The position numbers and the translations under genes were made by a program. The notes below the pieces were generated by a model that saw only the letters and a program-made list of their open reading frames with translations, was not told the origin of the DNA and ran no database searches. 64,000 bases of DNA from an uncultured Aquimarina sp. (GTDB lineage: Bacteria; Bacteroidota; Bacteroidia; Flavobacteriales; Flavobacteriaceae), in contig CANMLL010000004.1 of assembly GCA_947498775.1 (NCBI GenBank), positions 124,001 to 188,000 of the forward strand, read 5' to 3'. Of this stretch, positions 35,684 to 44,485 are shown one piece after another. Position 1 is the stretch's first letter. Each line of letters begins with the position of its first letter.

Positions 35684-36352
35684 TTAATGTGTTTCTTTTA
35701 TCAACTTTGGAAACTTTGCCTGAAATCTTTTTAATCTAGGAATAGATACATTTCGTATATAAGGATTGTTAGGGTTTCTTTTTTCATAATCTTGATGATA
35801 ACCTTCTCCTTTCCAAAATTTTTGAAATGGAAGTATTTCTGCAGCGATTTTTTTATTTAACTTTTTACTTAAAATTTCTTTTTTTTCTTCTATGATTTTT
35901 TTCTGCTCTTCACTTTGATAAAAAATAATAGATCGGTATTGCGAACCGCGATCAGGACCTTGTCCATTCAATTGGGTTGGATTTTGAGAACCGAAGTATA
36001 CATCTACAAGTGTGGCAAAAGATACAATGTTTGGATCGTAATAAATTTCTACAGCTTCAGCATGGCCCGTACGTCCCGTATTACTGGCTTCATAAGTAGG
36101 ATTCTGGGTGTGCCCTCCAGAATATCCTGATATCGATTCTTTTACACCTTTGACACTTTCATAAATGGCTTCAACGCACCAAAAACACCCACTGGCAAAA
36201 TAAGCTCGTTCTAATCCATTAGCTGGGGGTACCTGAACAGGATCCAGATGTTGAATGATTTCTTTTTTTTCTGTTTTTGATTGGCCGTTACTTTTACAGC
36301 CTATTAGCAGAAAGAAAATAGTTACTAGTAATAGATATGGTATTTTTTTCAT
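35684..36352 (-). CDS. msrA: Peptide methionine sulfoxide reductase MsrA, lipoprotein form
   Basis: Reduces methionine-S-sulfoxide in oxidised proteins. The 222-residue product has a lipoprotein signal (MKKIPYLLLVTIFFLLIGC, lipobox Cys19), so the enzyme is membrane-anchored and probably faces the periplasm or surface. The catalytic domain has the canonical YFASGCFWCVEAIYESVKGV, the nucleophile being the first Cys of GCFWC, then SGYSGG, YEASNTGRTGHAEAVEIYYD, GPDRGSQYRSIIF and EGYHQDYEKRNP. No MsrB domain is fused. The cytoplasmic form would lack the signal peptide. Confidence 0.94.
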   Translation of the reverse strand: MKKIPYLLLVTIFFLLIGCKSNGQSKTEKKEIIQHLDPVQVPPANGLERAYFASGCFWCVEAIYESVKGVKESISGYSGGHTQNPTYEASNTGRTGHAEAVEIYYDPNIVSFATLVDVYFGSQNPTQLNGQGPDRGSQYRSIIFYQSEEQKKIIEEKKEILSKKLNKKIAAEILPFQKFWKGEGYHQDYEKRNPNNPYIRNVSIPRLKRFQAKFPKLIKETH

Positions 36353-36464
36353 GATGTATTAGTTTTAGGTATTGGTCAATATATTTAGAAAAAACTTTCA
36401 ATAAATTGGTATGGATATAAAGTTAGATACATATTATGCAAACATTTCTTAAAAGCACGATAAA

Positions 36465-36492
36465 TAAAAACGGCTATCAAAACTGATAGCCG
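36465..36492 (-). terminator. Intrinsic terminator after rho
   Basis: On the minus strand CGGCTATCA and TGATAGCCG (36492-36484 and 36479-36471) form a 9-bp hairpin with a GTTT loop followed by TTTTTATTTA. It lies about 45 bases downstream of the rho stop. Confidence 0.85.
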
Positions 36493-36537
36493 CCGTTCTT
36501 AATATGTATATTATTTACAGTTAAAGATAAATAATGC

Positions 36538-38184
36538 CTAACCGTTCATTGAGATCAGGAATTCATCATTATTACGGGTTTGTTTAAAACGATCATTAAT
36601 AAATTCCATAGCTTCTACAGGGTTCATATCGGCTAGATATTTACGCATTACCCACATTCTTTGAATTGTTGTTTCGTCAAGTAATAAGTCATCACGACGC
36701 GTGCTTGAAGAAGTAAGGTCGATGGCAGGAAAAATACGACGATTCGAGATTTTACGATCTAGTTGCAGTTCCATATTACCGGTTCCTTTAAATTCTTCAA
36801 AGATCACTTCATCCATTTTAGATCCGGTTTCGGTTAACGCAGTTGCAATTATAGTAAGTGAACCTCCATTTTCGATATTACGAGCAGCTCCAAAGAAACG
36901 CTTTGGCTTGTGTAATGCATTTGCATCAACACCACCACTTAATATTTTACCACTAGCAGGTTGAACTGTATTATATGCTCTGGCCAATCTGGTAATAGAA
37001 TCAAGTAGTATTACAACATCGTGGCCGCATTCTACAAGCCTCTTTGCTTTTTCTAATACAATGTTGGCAACTTTTACATGTTCATTGGCTTCTTTGTCAA
37101 AAGTAGAAGCGACTACTTCTCCTTTTACATTACGTTGCATGTCGGTAACTTCTTCAGGTCTTTCATCTATAAGAAGAATCATTTGGTATACTTCTGGATG
37201 ATTTGCAGCAATTGCGTTAGCAACATCTTTAAGAAGCATGGTCTTACCAGTTTTTGGCTGTGATACTATCATTCCACGTTGCCCTTTTCCTATAGGTGCA
37301 AACAAATCCATAATTCTAGTAGAGATGGTACTTTGTCTTTCTGCTATATTGAATTTTTCTTGAGGGAATAGTGGGGTTAAGTGTTCAAAAGAAACTCTAT
37401 CACGTACTACTTGAGGATCAAGTCCATTGATTTTATTGACTTTGATAAGAGGGAAGTATTTTTCTCCTTCTTTTGGGGGTCTAACTTGCCCTAATACAGT
37501 ATCTCCTGTTTTTAAACCGAAAAGTCTAATTTGCGATTGAGATACATATATATCGTCAGGAGATGAAAGGTAGTTGTAATCACTAGAGCGTAAGAACCCA
37601 TATCCGTCCTGCATGATATCAAGAACGCCTTCACTTTCTATAATAGCATCAAACTCAAAATCAGGTTCTTTGTAACGGTTTCTATTGTCTCTATTTCCGT
37701 TTTCTTTTTTGCTGTTTCTGTTCTTGTTTTGCTGAGGCTTGTCGTTACCTCTGTTCCTATGATCTTTTTTATCATCTTTATTTTGATGAGATCTATCACT
37801 ATCCTTACTATCAGGAGTTTTGGGAGTGTTTTCAGGATTAGGATTTTCTATTGCGGCTTCTGTAGGGGTAAATAAAGTTGTTTCATTAGTGCTTTCTGGA
37901 GAGACACTAACTTCTTTATTTTCTGGGTTTTTTGATCCCTCAGTTTTTCGCGTACGAGGCCTTCTTTGACGTGGATTCGTGTTCTTTTTTTCAGGACTCA
38001 CATTTGGTGAAGTGCCCTCTTTTGAAGCTTCTTTTGCTTTATTAGGATTGGCAGCCTGATGGTCTAATATTTGGTATACCAGATCCAATTTTTTAAGTGT
38101 ACGGTACTTAGGTACATTTAGGTTTTTTGCAATTTCCTGCAATTCAGGAAGCTTTTTTGCTTTTAATTCAGAAATATCTAACAT
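36538..38184 (-). CDS. rho: Transcription termination factor Rho
   Basis: Hexameric RNA-dependent ATPase that terminates transcription. The 548-residue product has the Rho N-terminal domain ([20 protein letters not shown]), then a long charged, Asn/Lys/Asp-rich insertion (about 48-175) typical of Bacteroidota Rho. The cold-shock-like RNA-binding domain ([20 protein letters not shown]) and the ATPase domain follow, with Walker A in [43 protein letters not shown] and the Q/R-loop [20 protein letters not shown]. The insertion makes it longer than the 419-residue E. coli protein. Confidence 0.96.
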   Translation of the reverse strand: MLDISELKAKKLPELQEIAKNLNVPKYRTLKKLDLVYQILDHQAANPNKAKEASKEGTSPNVSPEKKNTNPRQRRPRTRKTEGSKNPENKEVSVSPESTNETTLFTPTEAAIENPNPENTPKTPDSKDSDRSHQNKDDKKDHRNRGNDKPQQNKNRNSKKENGNRDNRNRYKEPDFEFDAIIESEGVLDIMQDGYGFLRSSDYNYLSSPDDIYVSQSQIRLFGLKTGDTVLGQVRPPKEGEKYFPLIKVNKINGLDPQVVRDRVSFEHLTPLFPQEKFNIAERQSTISTRIMDLFAPIGKGQRGMIVSQPKTGKTMLLKDVANAIAANHPEVYQMILLIDERPEEVTDMQRNVKGEVVASTFDKEANEHVKVANIVLEKAKRLVECGHDVVILLDSITRLARAYNTVQPASGKILSGGVDANALHKPKRFFGAARNIENGGSLTIIATALTETGSKMDEVIFEEFKGTGNMELQLDRKISNRRIFPAIDLTSSSTRRDDLLLDETTIQRMWVMRKYLADMNPVEAMEFINDRFKQTRNNDEFLISMNG

Positions 38185-38353
38185 TTAAATTTGTTATATA
38201 ATTTACGTTTAGGTATAAATTTTCTAAAGAAGAAATCTAGGAAAATTTTATTTCGAAGGTAAGTAACCTTATATTGAATAGATTACAAATTTTGTGGTGC
38301 AAGTATACGACTTTATTTTTAATTTTTTACACATATTTATAAAAAGAAACTCT

Positions 38354-38361
38354 TATTTTTG
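38354..38361 (+). promoter_or_regulatory. Promoter -7 element for the DUF4293-like gene
   Basis: TATTTTTG exactly matches TAnnTTTG, 23 bases upstream of the ATG at 38385, implying a very short leader. Confidence 0.5.
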
Positions 38362-38384
38362 CTTTTCGGTAAGAAAAAGTTGCA

Positions 38385-38795
38385 ATGTTACAAAGAATTC
38401 AAACTATTTATCTTTTATTGGCTGCTGGAGCTTCAGCAGGGCTTTCTGTTTTTTTGCCTTATGGTTTGAATCAGGAAGGAATAGAATTGTATGCAAAAGA
38501 AGAACTTTTTCTTTTGGCAATGTTTACTGGGTCGGCGGCTTTATCGTTGATTGCAATTTTTTTGTTTAAAAATAGACAGCTTCAATTTGTGTTGGGGCGA
38601 ATCAATATCTTATTAAACTTTATTTTACTAGGAGTATTTGTTTATTGGTCTCTAACGGTATCTGGAGAAACCAAGGTTTCTGAGAAAGGTATTGGGATGA
38701 TTATTCCTGTTATTTCTATCGTTTTATTAGTAATGGCCAATAAGGCTATTAAAAAGGATGAGAATCTCGTAAAATCTGTAGATCGATTACGATAA
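38385..38795 (+). CDS. DUF4293-like four-helix membrane protein
   Basis: A 136-residue integral membrane protein with four hydrophobic segments (about 5-24, 42-60, 70-90 and 100-122), starting MLQRIQTIYLLLAAGASAGL. The N terminus (MLQRIQTIYLL) and size match the Bacteroidota DUF4293 family, whose function is unknown. The gene is commonly found beside rho, as here, where it is divergent from rho. A terminator follows. Confidence 0.8.
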   Translation: MLQRIQTIYLLLAAGASAGLSVFLPYGLNQEGIELYAKEELFLLAMFTGSAALSLIAIFLFKNRQLQFVLGRINILLNFILLGVFVYWSLTVSGETKVSEKGIGMIIPVISIVLLVMANKAIKKDENLVKSVDRLR

Positions 38796-38824
38796 ACCTA
38801 ACATCTTAGTAGTATTAGTGCGTT

Positions 38825-38858
38825 AAAACCCGAAGCATGCCAACTTCGGGTTTTATTT
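38825..38858 (+). terminator. Intrinsic terminator after the DUF4293-like gene
   Basis: AAAACCCGAAG (38825-38835) pairs with CTTCGGGTTTT (38844-38854), an 11-bp stem with an eight-base loop followed by ATTTTA. Confidence 0.88.
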
Positions 38859-38970
38859 TATTGAAACTCAATTTTAAGAAACTGTTTAATGTGTTCTTAA
38901 AAGTGTAAGCTGAAAATTAATCCTACTGTATCCGGGTTCCTTTTGAAAGTATTCTACACACATTTTAGAT

Positions 38971-39465
38971 TTATTTCTTACCAAGTTCTATTACTTCTAG
39001 GTTTTCAATTTTTCCAGAGTCCAAAGTAAACCGAAGCATGGTTCTTACTTTATGAAAACCATGTTTGCCTGCAGCACCCGGGTTCATATGTAGCACACCA
39101 TTTTTGTTATCAGGAATAACTTTGAGAATATGCGAATGACCACATATAAATAATTTGGGTGGATTTGATTTGATTTCTTCTCTGGTATGACTATTATATT
39201 TAGGCGGATACCCTCCAATATGTGTGATCCATACCGAGACACCTTCACAAATAAACCTTTGATTAAGAGGGAAAGTTGCTCTGGCTTTGTCATCATCTAT
39301 ATTTCCATATACAGCTCTTAAAGGAGTTAATGCCTCAATAGCATCGGTTACTTTAAGATCACCTATGTCGCCTGCATGCCATACTTCGTCGACTTCTTCT
39401 GCATAATGCAAAATGCGGTTATCTATATGGCTGTGGGTGTCACTAAGTAGAAGAATTTTTTTCAC
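38971..39465 (-). CDS. YfcE/MJ0936-type metallophosphoesterase
   Basis: A 164-residue calcineurin-like phosphoesterase. Metal-binding motifs are SDTHSH (about 8-13), HAGDIGD (about 30-36), YGNIDDD (GNHD-equivalent) and, near the C terminus, FICGHSHI with LHMNPGAAG. Members of this small group are Mn-dependent phosphodiesterases whose physiological substrate is unsettled. It is a single-gene unit divergent from truA. Confidence 0.88.
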   Translation of the reverse strand: MKKILLLSDTHSHIDNRILHYAEEVDEVWHAGDIGDLKVTDAIEALTPLRAVYGNIDDDKARATFPLNQRFICEGVSVWITHIGGYPPKYNSHTREEIKSNPPKLFICGHSHILKVIPDNKNGVLHMNPGAAGKHGFHKVRTMLRFTLDSGKIENLEVIELGKK

Positions 39466-39540
39466 AGTAAGGGTATAAAAATCATTTATAGAATAGGAAA
39501 GCTGAAACTATATTGTTACATGTATCTGTATTATAAAAGG

Positions 39541-39548
39541 TATATTTG
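39541..39548 (+). promoter_or_regulatory. Promoter -7 element for truA
   Basis: TATATTTG matches TAnnTTTG exactly, 27 bases upstream of the TTG start codon of truA. A TTG at 39513-39515 is a slightly distant candidate -33 box. Confidence 0.5.
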
Positions 39549-39575
39549 CTTTCGGTTTTACAAAAATAGAATACT

Positions 39576-40331
39576 TTGAGATACTTTTTAGAACTTTCTT
39601 ATGATGGTACTGCATATCATGGATGGCAACGACAACCTAATGCGATTTCGATTCAGGAAGTTTTAGAAGATTCTTTGTCTGCAATTTTAAGGGTAAAAAC
39701 CGAAATTGTAGGTGCGGGCAGAACCGATACGGGGGTGCATGCAAAACAGATTATGGCACATTTTGATTACGATTTCGATCTAAATTTTGATGAATTTAGA
39801 TATAAGCTTAATTCAATTTTACCCGCAGAGATTGCAATTCAATCCGTAAGCCAGGTAAAGGATGATGCGCATGCACGCTTTGACGCAACAAGTCGATCTT
39901 ATGAATATCATGTTCATATTGTAAAAGATCCATTTGTTATTAATAAATCGTATTACTTAAAAAAATCATTGGATTTGGATCTTATGAATAGGGCTGCTAA
40001 ATTACTGTTAAACTATACCAATTTTAAATGTTTTAGTAAGTCTAAAACCGATGTAAAAACGTATAATTGTATAATTACCAATGCGGTTTTGGAGAAGAAA
40101 GAGGATACATTGGTTTTTAAGATTTCTGCGAATCGCTTCTTAAGAAATATGGTAAGGGCAATAGTAGGAACCCTTATTGAGATAGGAGAACATAAGTTAG
40201 ACTTAGAAGATTTGGTCGATATAATTAAAAGTGAAGATCGTGGGCGTGCGGGTTACTCGGTTCCGGCTCATGGTTTATATTTAACAAGAGTAGAATATCC
40301 AGAAAAAATTTATGTAATAGATGGCAGATAA
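39576..40331 (+). CDS. truA: tRNA pseudouridine(38-40) synthase TruA
   Basis: Makes pseudouridine at positions 38-40 in the tRNA anticodon stem-loop. The 251-residue product starts at a TTG codon (M)RYFLELSYDGTAYHGWQRQP; no ATG is available upstream in frame before a stop, and this N terminus is exactly that of the family. The catalytic Asp lies in VGAGRTDTGVHAKQ; other landmarks are FDATSRSYEYHV, FKISANRFLRNMVRAIVGTL and the C-terminal AGYSVPAHGLYL. It overlaps the following ABC exporter gene by 11 bases. Confidence 0.95.
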   Translation: MRYFLELSYDGTAYHGWQRQPNAISIQEVLEDSLSAILRVKTEIVGAGRTDTGVHAKQIMAHFDYDFDLNFDEFRYKLNSILPAEIAIQSVSQVKDDAHARFDATSRSYEYHVHIVKDPFVINKSYYLKKSLDLDLMNRAAKLLLNYTNFKCFSKSKTDVKTYNCIITNAVLEKKEDTLVFKISANRFLRNMVRAIVGTLIEIGEHKLDLEDLVDIIKSEDRGRAGYSVPAHGLYLTRVEYPEKIYVIDGR

Positions 40332-42087
40332 AAGTGGAAAGGCTTTTGATTTTAGATTGTTTAGGCGGTTAATCACATATACTAATCCCTACCGACTTAC
40401 TTTTTACTTCGTAGGATTTTCGGCTATTTTGTTATCTGTATTTGCTGTTTTAAGACCTTATCTTTTACAACAAATTATTGATAAGACAATTATTCCGAAA
40501 AATAATGAACTTCTAATTAGTCTTATTGGTCTAATGTTGACCGTATTATTTTTAGAAGTTATTTCACAGTTTTTATTTATTTATTTTGCCAATTGGCTAG
40601 GACAGGAGGTCATTCGGGATATTAGAGTGAAGCTGTTTAAGCATATGCTTGGTTTCAAAAAGCAGTATTATGATCAATCGGCGGTAGGTAGGTTGGTGAC
40701 CCGGGCAGTAAGCGATATTGAAACTATTGCCAGTATCTTTAGTCAGGGACTTTTTATGATTATTAGTGATCTTTTAAAAATGCTGGTTATTTTGGGGTAT
40801 ATGTTTTATCAAAGCTGGGAACTTACACTCTTAGTATTACTAGTGTTACCTCTTATTGTATACGCTACAAGAGTTTTTCAGAAAAAGATGAAAGTAGCTT
40901 TTGAAGAGGTTCGTACTCAGGTTTCTAATCTTAATTCGTTTGTTCAGGAACGTATTACCGGAATGAAAATTGTTCAGTTATTTACACGAGAAGAGATCGA
41001 GTATGCTAATTTTAAAGAGATTAATAAAAAGCATAAAAAAGGATGGGTAAAAACAGTTTGGTATAATTCTATATTCTTTCCGATCGCCGAAATGTCAAGC
41101 TCTATTACTATTGGATTGATCGTTTGGTTTGGAGGCTTAAAGGCGGCTCAGGGCGATGTTATCACTCTTGGTGTAGTTGTTGCTTTTATAGAGTTATCAC
41201 AAATGCTATTTAGACCATTAAGGCAGATAGCAGACAAGTTCAATAGCCTACAAATGGGAATGGTGGCAGCCAATAGGGTGTTTGCTGTTTTGGATACAGA
41301 TTCCAAAATCGAAGACAACGGAGAAATAAACCTTGAAAATGTAAATGGTAAGATTTCTTTTAAAGATGTTCGATTTAGTTATATCGAAGGCGAAGAGGTG
41401 TTAAAAGGGCTTTCTCTTACAGTCGATGAAGGTAAAACCATTGCGATAGTCGGAGCAACAGGAGCAGGAAAATCCACGATTATTAATTTACTTAGTAGGT
41501 TTTATGAAATAGATAGTGGCGTTATTTCAATTGATGATATCAATATAAAAACAGTCGATTTAAAGTCTTTGCGAAGTCATATTGCTGTAGTGCTTCAGGA
41601 TGTGTTTTTGTTTGCCGATACGATATTGAATAATATTACCCTTAATAATCCCGAAATTTCAGAAGAAGAAGTGTATCAAGCGGCCAAAGAAATAGGAATT
41701 CATGATTTTATAATGAGTTTGCCGAATGGATATCATTATAATGTGAAGGAGAGGGGTGTGATGTTGTCTTCTGGGCAACGACAGTTGATCTCTTTCTTAA
41801 GGGCCTATGTTATCAATCCTGAGATTTTGGTACTCGATGAAGCAACCTCTTCTATAGATTCGCATAGCGAACAATTAATCCAGGATGCTACCAATAAAAT
41901 TACAAAAGGAAGAACCTCTATCGTAATTGCTCATAGGTTGGCCACTATCAAAAATGCAGATAAGATCATTGTGATGGATCAGGGTGAAATTGTAGAACAA
42001 GGAAATCATAACGAGCTCTTGGAGATTGCTGATGGGTATTACAGGAACTTATATGAAGTTCAGTTTGCAGCTGTAGTTGAAGAATAA
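40321..42087 (+). CDS. MsbA-like ABC exporter (fused permease/ATPase)
   Basis: A 588-residue half-transporter with a six-helix exporter domain (about 25-315) and a nucleotide-binding domain (about 340-585). All ATPase motifs are intact: Walker A GATGAGKSTIINL, Q-loop VVLQDVFLFADT, signature LSSGQRQ, Walker B ILVLDEATSSID and H-loop IVIAHRLATI. The fold is that of lipid/drug exporters such as MsbA; the substrate is not readable. The start lies 11 bases inside truA, so translation is coupled. It is a useful contrast with the degenerate ABC protein at 52009. Confidence 0.9.
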   Translation: MADKSGKAFDFRLFRRLITYTNPYRLTFYFVGFSAILLSVFAVLRPYLLQQIIDKTIIPKNNELLISLIGLMLTVLFLEVISQFLFIYFANWLGQEVIRDIRVKLFKHMLGFKKQYYDQSAVGRLVTRAVSDIETIASIFSQGLFMIISDLLKMLVILGYMFYQSWELTLLVLLVLPLIVYATRVFQKKMKVAFEEVRTQVSNLNSFVQERITGMKIVQLFTREEIEYANFKEINKKHKKGWVKTVWYNSIFFPIAEMSSSITIGLIVWFGGLKAAQGDVITLGVVVAFIELSQMLFRPLRQIADKFNSLQMGMVAANRVFAVLDTDSKIEDNGEINLENVNGKISFKDVRFSYIEGEEVLKGLSLTVDEGKTIAIVGATGAGKSTIINLLSRFYEIDSGVISIDDINIKTVDLKSLRSHIAVVLQDVFLFADTILNNITLNNPEISEEEVYQAAKEIGIHDFIMSLPNGYHYNVKERGVMLSSGQRQLISFLRAYVINPEILVLDEATSSIDSHSEQLIQDATNKITKGRTSIVIAHRLATIKNADKIIVMDQGEIVEQGNHNELLEIADGYYRNLYEVQFAAVVEE

Positions 42088-42123
42088 AACCCCGTAATCG
42101 TAATTATGTCATTCATAAAACGG

Positions 42124-42900
42124 TTAAACTAAATCTCTTTTTATTTTTTCCTCTAGTTCTTCATATGTTTTGAAAATAACAAACTCACCATTTTTGATGT
42201 ATGAAAGTTTTCCGGTTTCTTCACTTACCACCAAAGCCAAGGCATCTGTCTTTTCTGTTATCCCCACAGCTGCTCTATGGCGTAATCCAAAACGTAATGG
42301 CATATTATTATCATTAGTAACAGGTAGTATTACACGTGTGGCTACAATATGGTTATCCTCTATAATCATGGCTCCGTCATGCAGCGGACTATTTTTATAA
42401 AAAACACTTTCAAGAATGGGAGTGTTTACTAGCATATCCATAGCATCTCCAGAGGTTTTTACAAAATCCAAAGAAGTATTCCGTTTGATAACGATAAGGG
42501 CTCCTGTATTGGTTTTTGCCATGTTACCGCATGCCTCTATAATTGCTTTTACATTAGTTACGCTATCTTCAGGAGTGTCTCTTATAAATTTTAATTGTCT
42601 TAAGAACTTCCGTCTTCTTCCAAAATTAGTGGATCCTATCATTAACAAAAATTTCCTTATTTCTTGTTGAAAAACAACTATAAGGGCAAACATCCCTACA
42701 CCAATAAATTCACCCAAAACACTACTTAACATTTCCATGGCAAGAAGCTGGGTAAGTTTCCAAACAAGGTAAATCATAACGATTCCGATAAAAATATTAA
42801 TGGCAGCCGTTCCTTTAACCAACTTATAGATATAATACAGTAAAAAGGCTACTAATATAATATCAAGTACATCAAGAATTCTAAGATTTATTAAATCCAA
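42124..42900 (-). CDS. cdaA: Diadenylate cyclase CdaA
   Basis: Membrane-bound cyclase making c-di-AMP from two ATP. The 258-residue product has three N-terminal hydrophobic segments (about 10-30, 35-58, 62-82) and the DAC domain (about 105-235). The catalytic DGA motif is at residues 175-177 (SPLHDGAMII) and RHR at 207-209 (FGLRHRAAVGITE), both intact. It is followed on the chromosome by the convergent ABC exporter and preceded by folP on the same strand. c-di-AMP typically governs osmotic and cell-wall homeostasis. Confidence 0.93.
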   Translation of the reverse strand: MDLINLRILDVLDIILVAFLLYYIYKLVKGTAAINIFIGIVMIYLVWKLTQLLAMEMLSSVLGEFIGVGMFALIVVFQQEIRKFLLMIGSTNFGRRRKFLRQLKFIRDTPEDSVTNVKAIIEACGNMAKTNTGALIVIKRNTSLDFVKTSGDAMDMLVNTPILESVFYKNSPLHDGAMIIEDNHIVATRVILPVTNDNNMPLRFGLRHRAAVGITEKTDALALVVSEETGKLSYIKNGEFVIFKTYEELEEKIKRDLV

Positions 42901-42955
42901 AGTGTCAGGAGTTTTTGTAAAAATAGAAAAATTAGTGAAACAGGATTGTATAAAG

Positions 42956-43783
42956 TTAACTTACTCGCATTTCATTTACCAAAGTAACACATTCTATTGC
43001 TTCTTTAACATCGTGTACTCTTAGGATAGATGCGCCGTTGATTAGTGCAACTGTATTTAGAGAAGTCGTTCCATTCAGCGCTTCAACTGCATCGATTTTC
43101 AAAGTTTTGAAGATCATGGATTTTCTGGACAACCCAATCAATAAGGGTAAATTGTGTATTTGTAATAGGTTAAGGTTCTTTAAAAGCTCGAAATTTTGGG
43201 CTGTGTTTTTTGCAAACCCAAATCCAGGATCAATAATAATATCGTTGATTCCTTTTTGTCTTGCATCTGCTACTTTTTCTGAAAAATAGAGGTTTATTTC
43301 CTTTATGAGATCTTTGTAATGATCTTTGGATTTCATTGTCTGGGGGGTACCTTTCATGTGCATCATGATATAGGGGACTTTGAGTTTTCCAACAGTTAAG
43401 AGCATGTTTTTATCCAGATTTCCTGCAGAAATATCATTAATTAGTGCTGCTCCCATATCAATGCAAGATTTTGCAATCTCACTTCTAAAGGTATCTATGG
43501 ATAATAAAATTTTGGGAAACTCGCTTAGTAATATTTCTACAATTGGCAAAATCCTTTCCTTTTCTTCTTCTTCATAAATATGATCTGCACCAGGTCTGGA
43601 CGAGTATGCTCCAACATCTATAAAAGTGGCACCTTCATTCAACATTTTTTCAGTCTGGATTAGAATTTCCTTTTCATTTTTATACTTCCCTCCATCATAA
43701 AACGAATCTGGAGTTATATTAAGAATCCCCATTACTTTTGGGGTCGATAGATCTATTAGAGAACCTTTACAGTTGATTGTCAT
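42956..43783 (-). CDS. folP: Dihydropteroate synthase
   Basis: Joins p-aminobenzoate to the pterin diphosphate in folate synthesis; the target of sulfonamides. The 275-residue product is a TIM barrel with VMGILNITPDSFYDGGKY (pterin/phosphate loop), FIDVGAYSSRPGADHI, LSIDTFRSEIAK, LINDISAGN, YIMMHMKGTPQTM, IIIDPGFGFAKN, LIGLSRKSMI and ILRVHDVKEA. Length is normal. It is cotranscribed with cdaA (55-base gap) and divergent from the DUF1599 gene. Confidence 0.95.
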   Translation of the reverse strand: MTINCKGSLIDLSTPKVMGILNITPDSFYDGGKYKNEKEILIQTEKMLNEGATFIDVGAYSSRPGADHIYEEEEKERILPIVEILLSEFPKILLSIDTFRSEIAKSCIDMGAALINDISAGNLDKNMLLTVGKLKVPYIMMHMKGTPQTMKSKDHYKDLIKEINLYFSEKVADARQKGINDIIIDPGFGFAKNTAQNFELLKNLNLLQIHNLPLLIGLSRKSMIFKTLKIDAVEALNGTTSLNTVALINGASILRVHDVKEAIECVTLVNEMRVS

Positions 43784-43853
43784 TATTTATTTTTAGCTTC
43801 AATTTTTTTAATTCCCATATTAAAGCGAAATTTACGCAAAATTCAACAGTTAT

Positions 43854-44402
43854 ATGCAAGATACGTCTGCACAATATGATGCGGTGATTAATACATGTCG
43901 CAACTTATTTGTAAAAAAAATGAAAGACTACGGAAGCGCGTGGAGAATATTGAGACTTCCTTCCTTGACCGATCAAATTTTCATTAAAGCACAACGAATA
44001 CGAAGCCTTCAGGAAAAAGAAGTGCGCAAAATAGACGAAGGTGAAGCTTCAGAATTTATAGGCATTATCAATTACAGTATTATGGCGTTGATTCAATTAG
44101 AAAAAGGAGTTGTTGATCAACCAGATTTACCTCCTGATGAAGCTGAAGAATTGTATGATAAGCATGTAACTATTACCAAAGAGTTAATGATGGATAAGAA
44201 CCATGATTATGGTGAGGCTTGGCGGGATCTAAGGGTGAGTTCTCTTACAGATCTGATTATTCAGAAAATATTGCGCGTTAAACAAATAGAAGATAACAAG
44301 GGAAAAACTTTGGTAAGTGAAGGAATCGATGCAAATTATCAAGATATGATTAATTATGCGGTGTTTGCAATGATTCACCTTGGAGAAGCAAAAAATACAT
44401 AG
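43854..44402 (+). CDS. DUF1599-like protein with internal duplication
   Basis: A 182-residue soluble protein containing two copies of one module: KKMKDYGSAWRILRLPSLTD...QRIRSLQE (about 22-60) and DKNHDYGEAWRDLRVSSLTD...LRVKQIED (about 113-150), each followed by an IGIINYSIMALIQLE-like or DMINYAVFAMIHLG-like helix. This matches the Bacteroidota DUF1599 family, grouped with nucleotide-modification-associated domains; biochemical function unknown to me. It heads the row DUF1599-DoxX-permease-tpiA on the same strand. Confidence 0.8.
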   Translation: MQDTSAQYDAVINTCRNLFVKKMKDYGSAWRILRLPSLTDQIFIKAQRIRSLQEKEVRKIDEGEASEFIGIINYSIMALIQLEKGVVDQPDLPPDEAEELYDKHVTITKELMMDKNHDYGEAWRDLRVSSLTDLIIQKILRVKQIEDNKGKTLVSEGIDANYQDMINYAVFAMIHLGEAKNT

Positions 44403-44485
44403 ACGTATAAAATACTGTTAAACTAGATAAGGTAAGATGTATAACTAATTATATTGGTCAAATTATTCCAAAAACTCATTGATTT

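Noticed and set aside
38294..38569. 91-codon frame overlapping the DUF4293-like gene
   Set aside because: A frame shadow of the real membrane protein starting at 38385.
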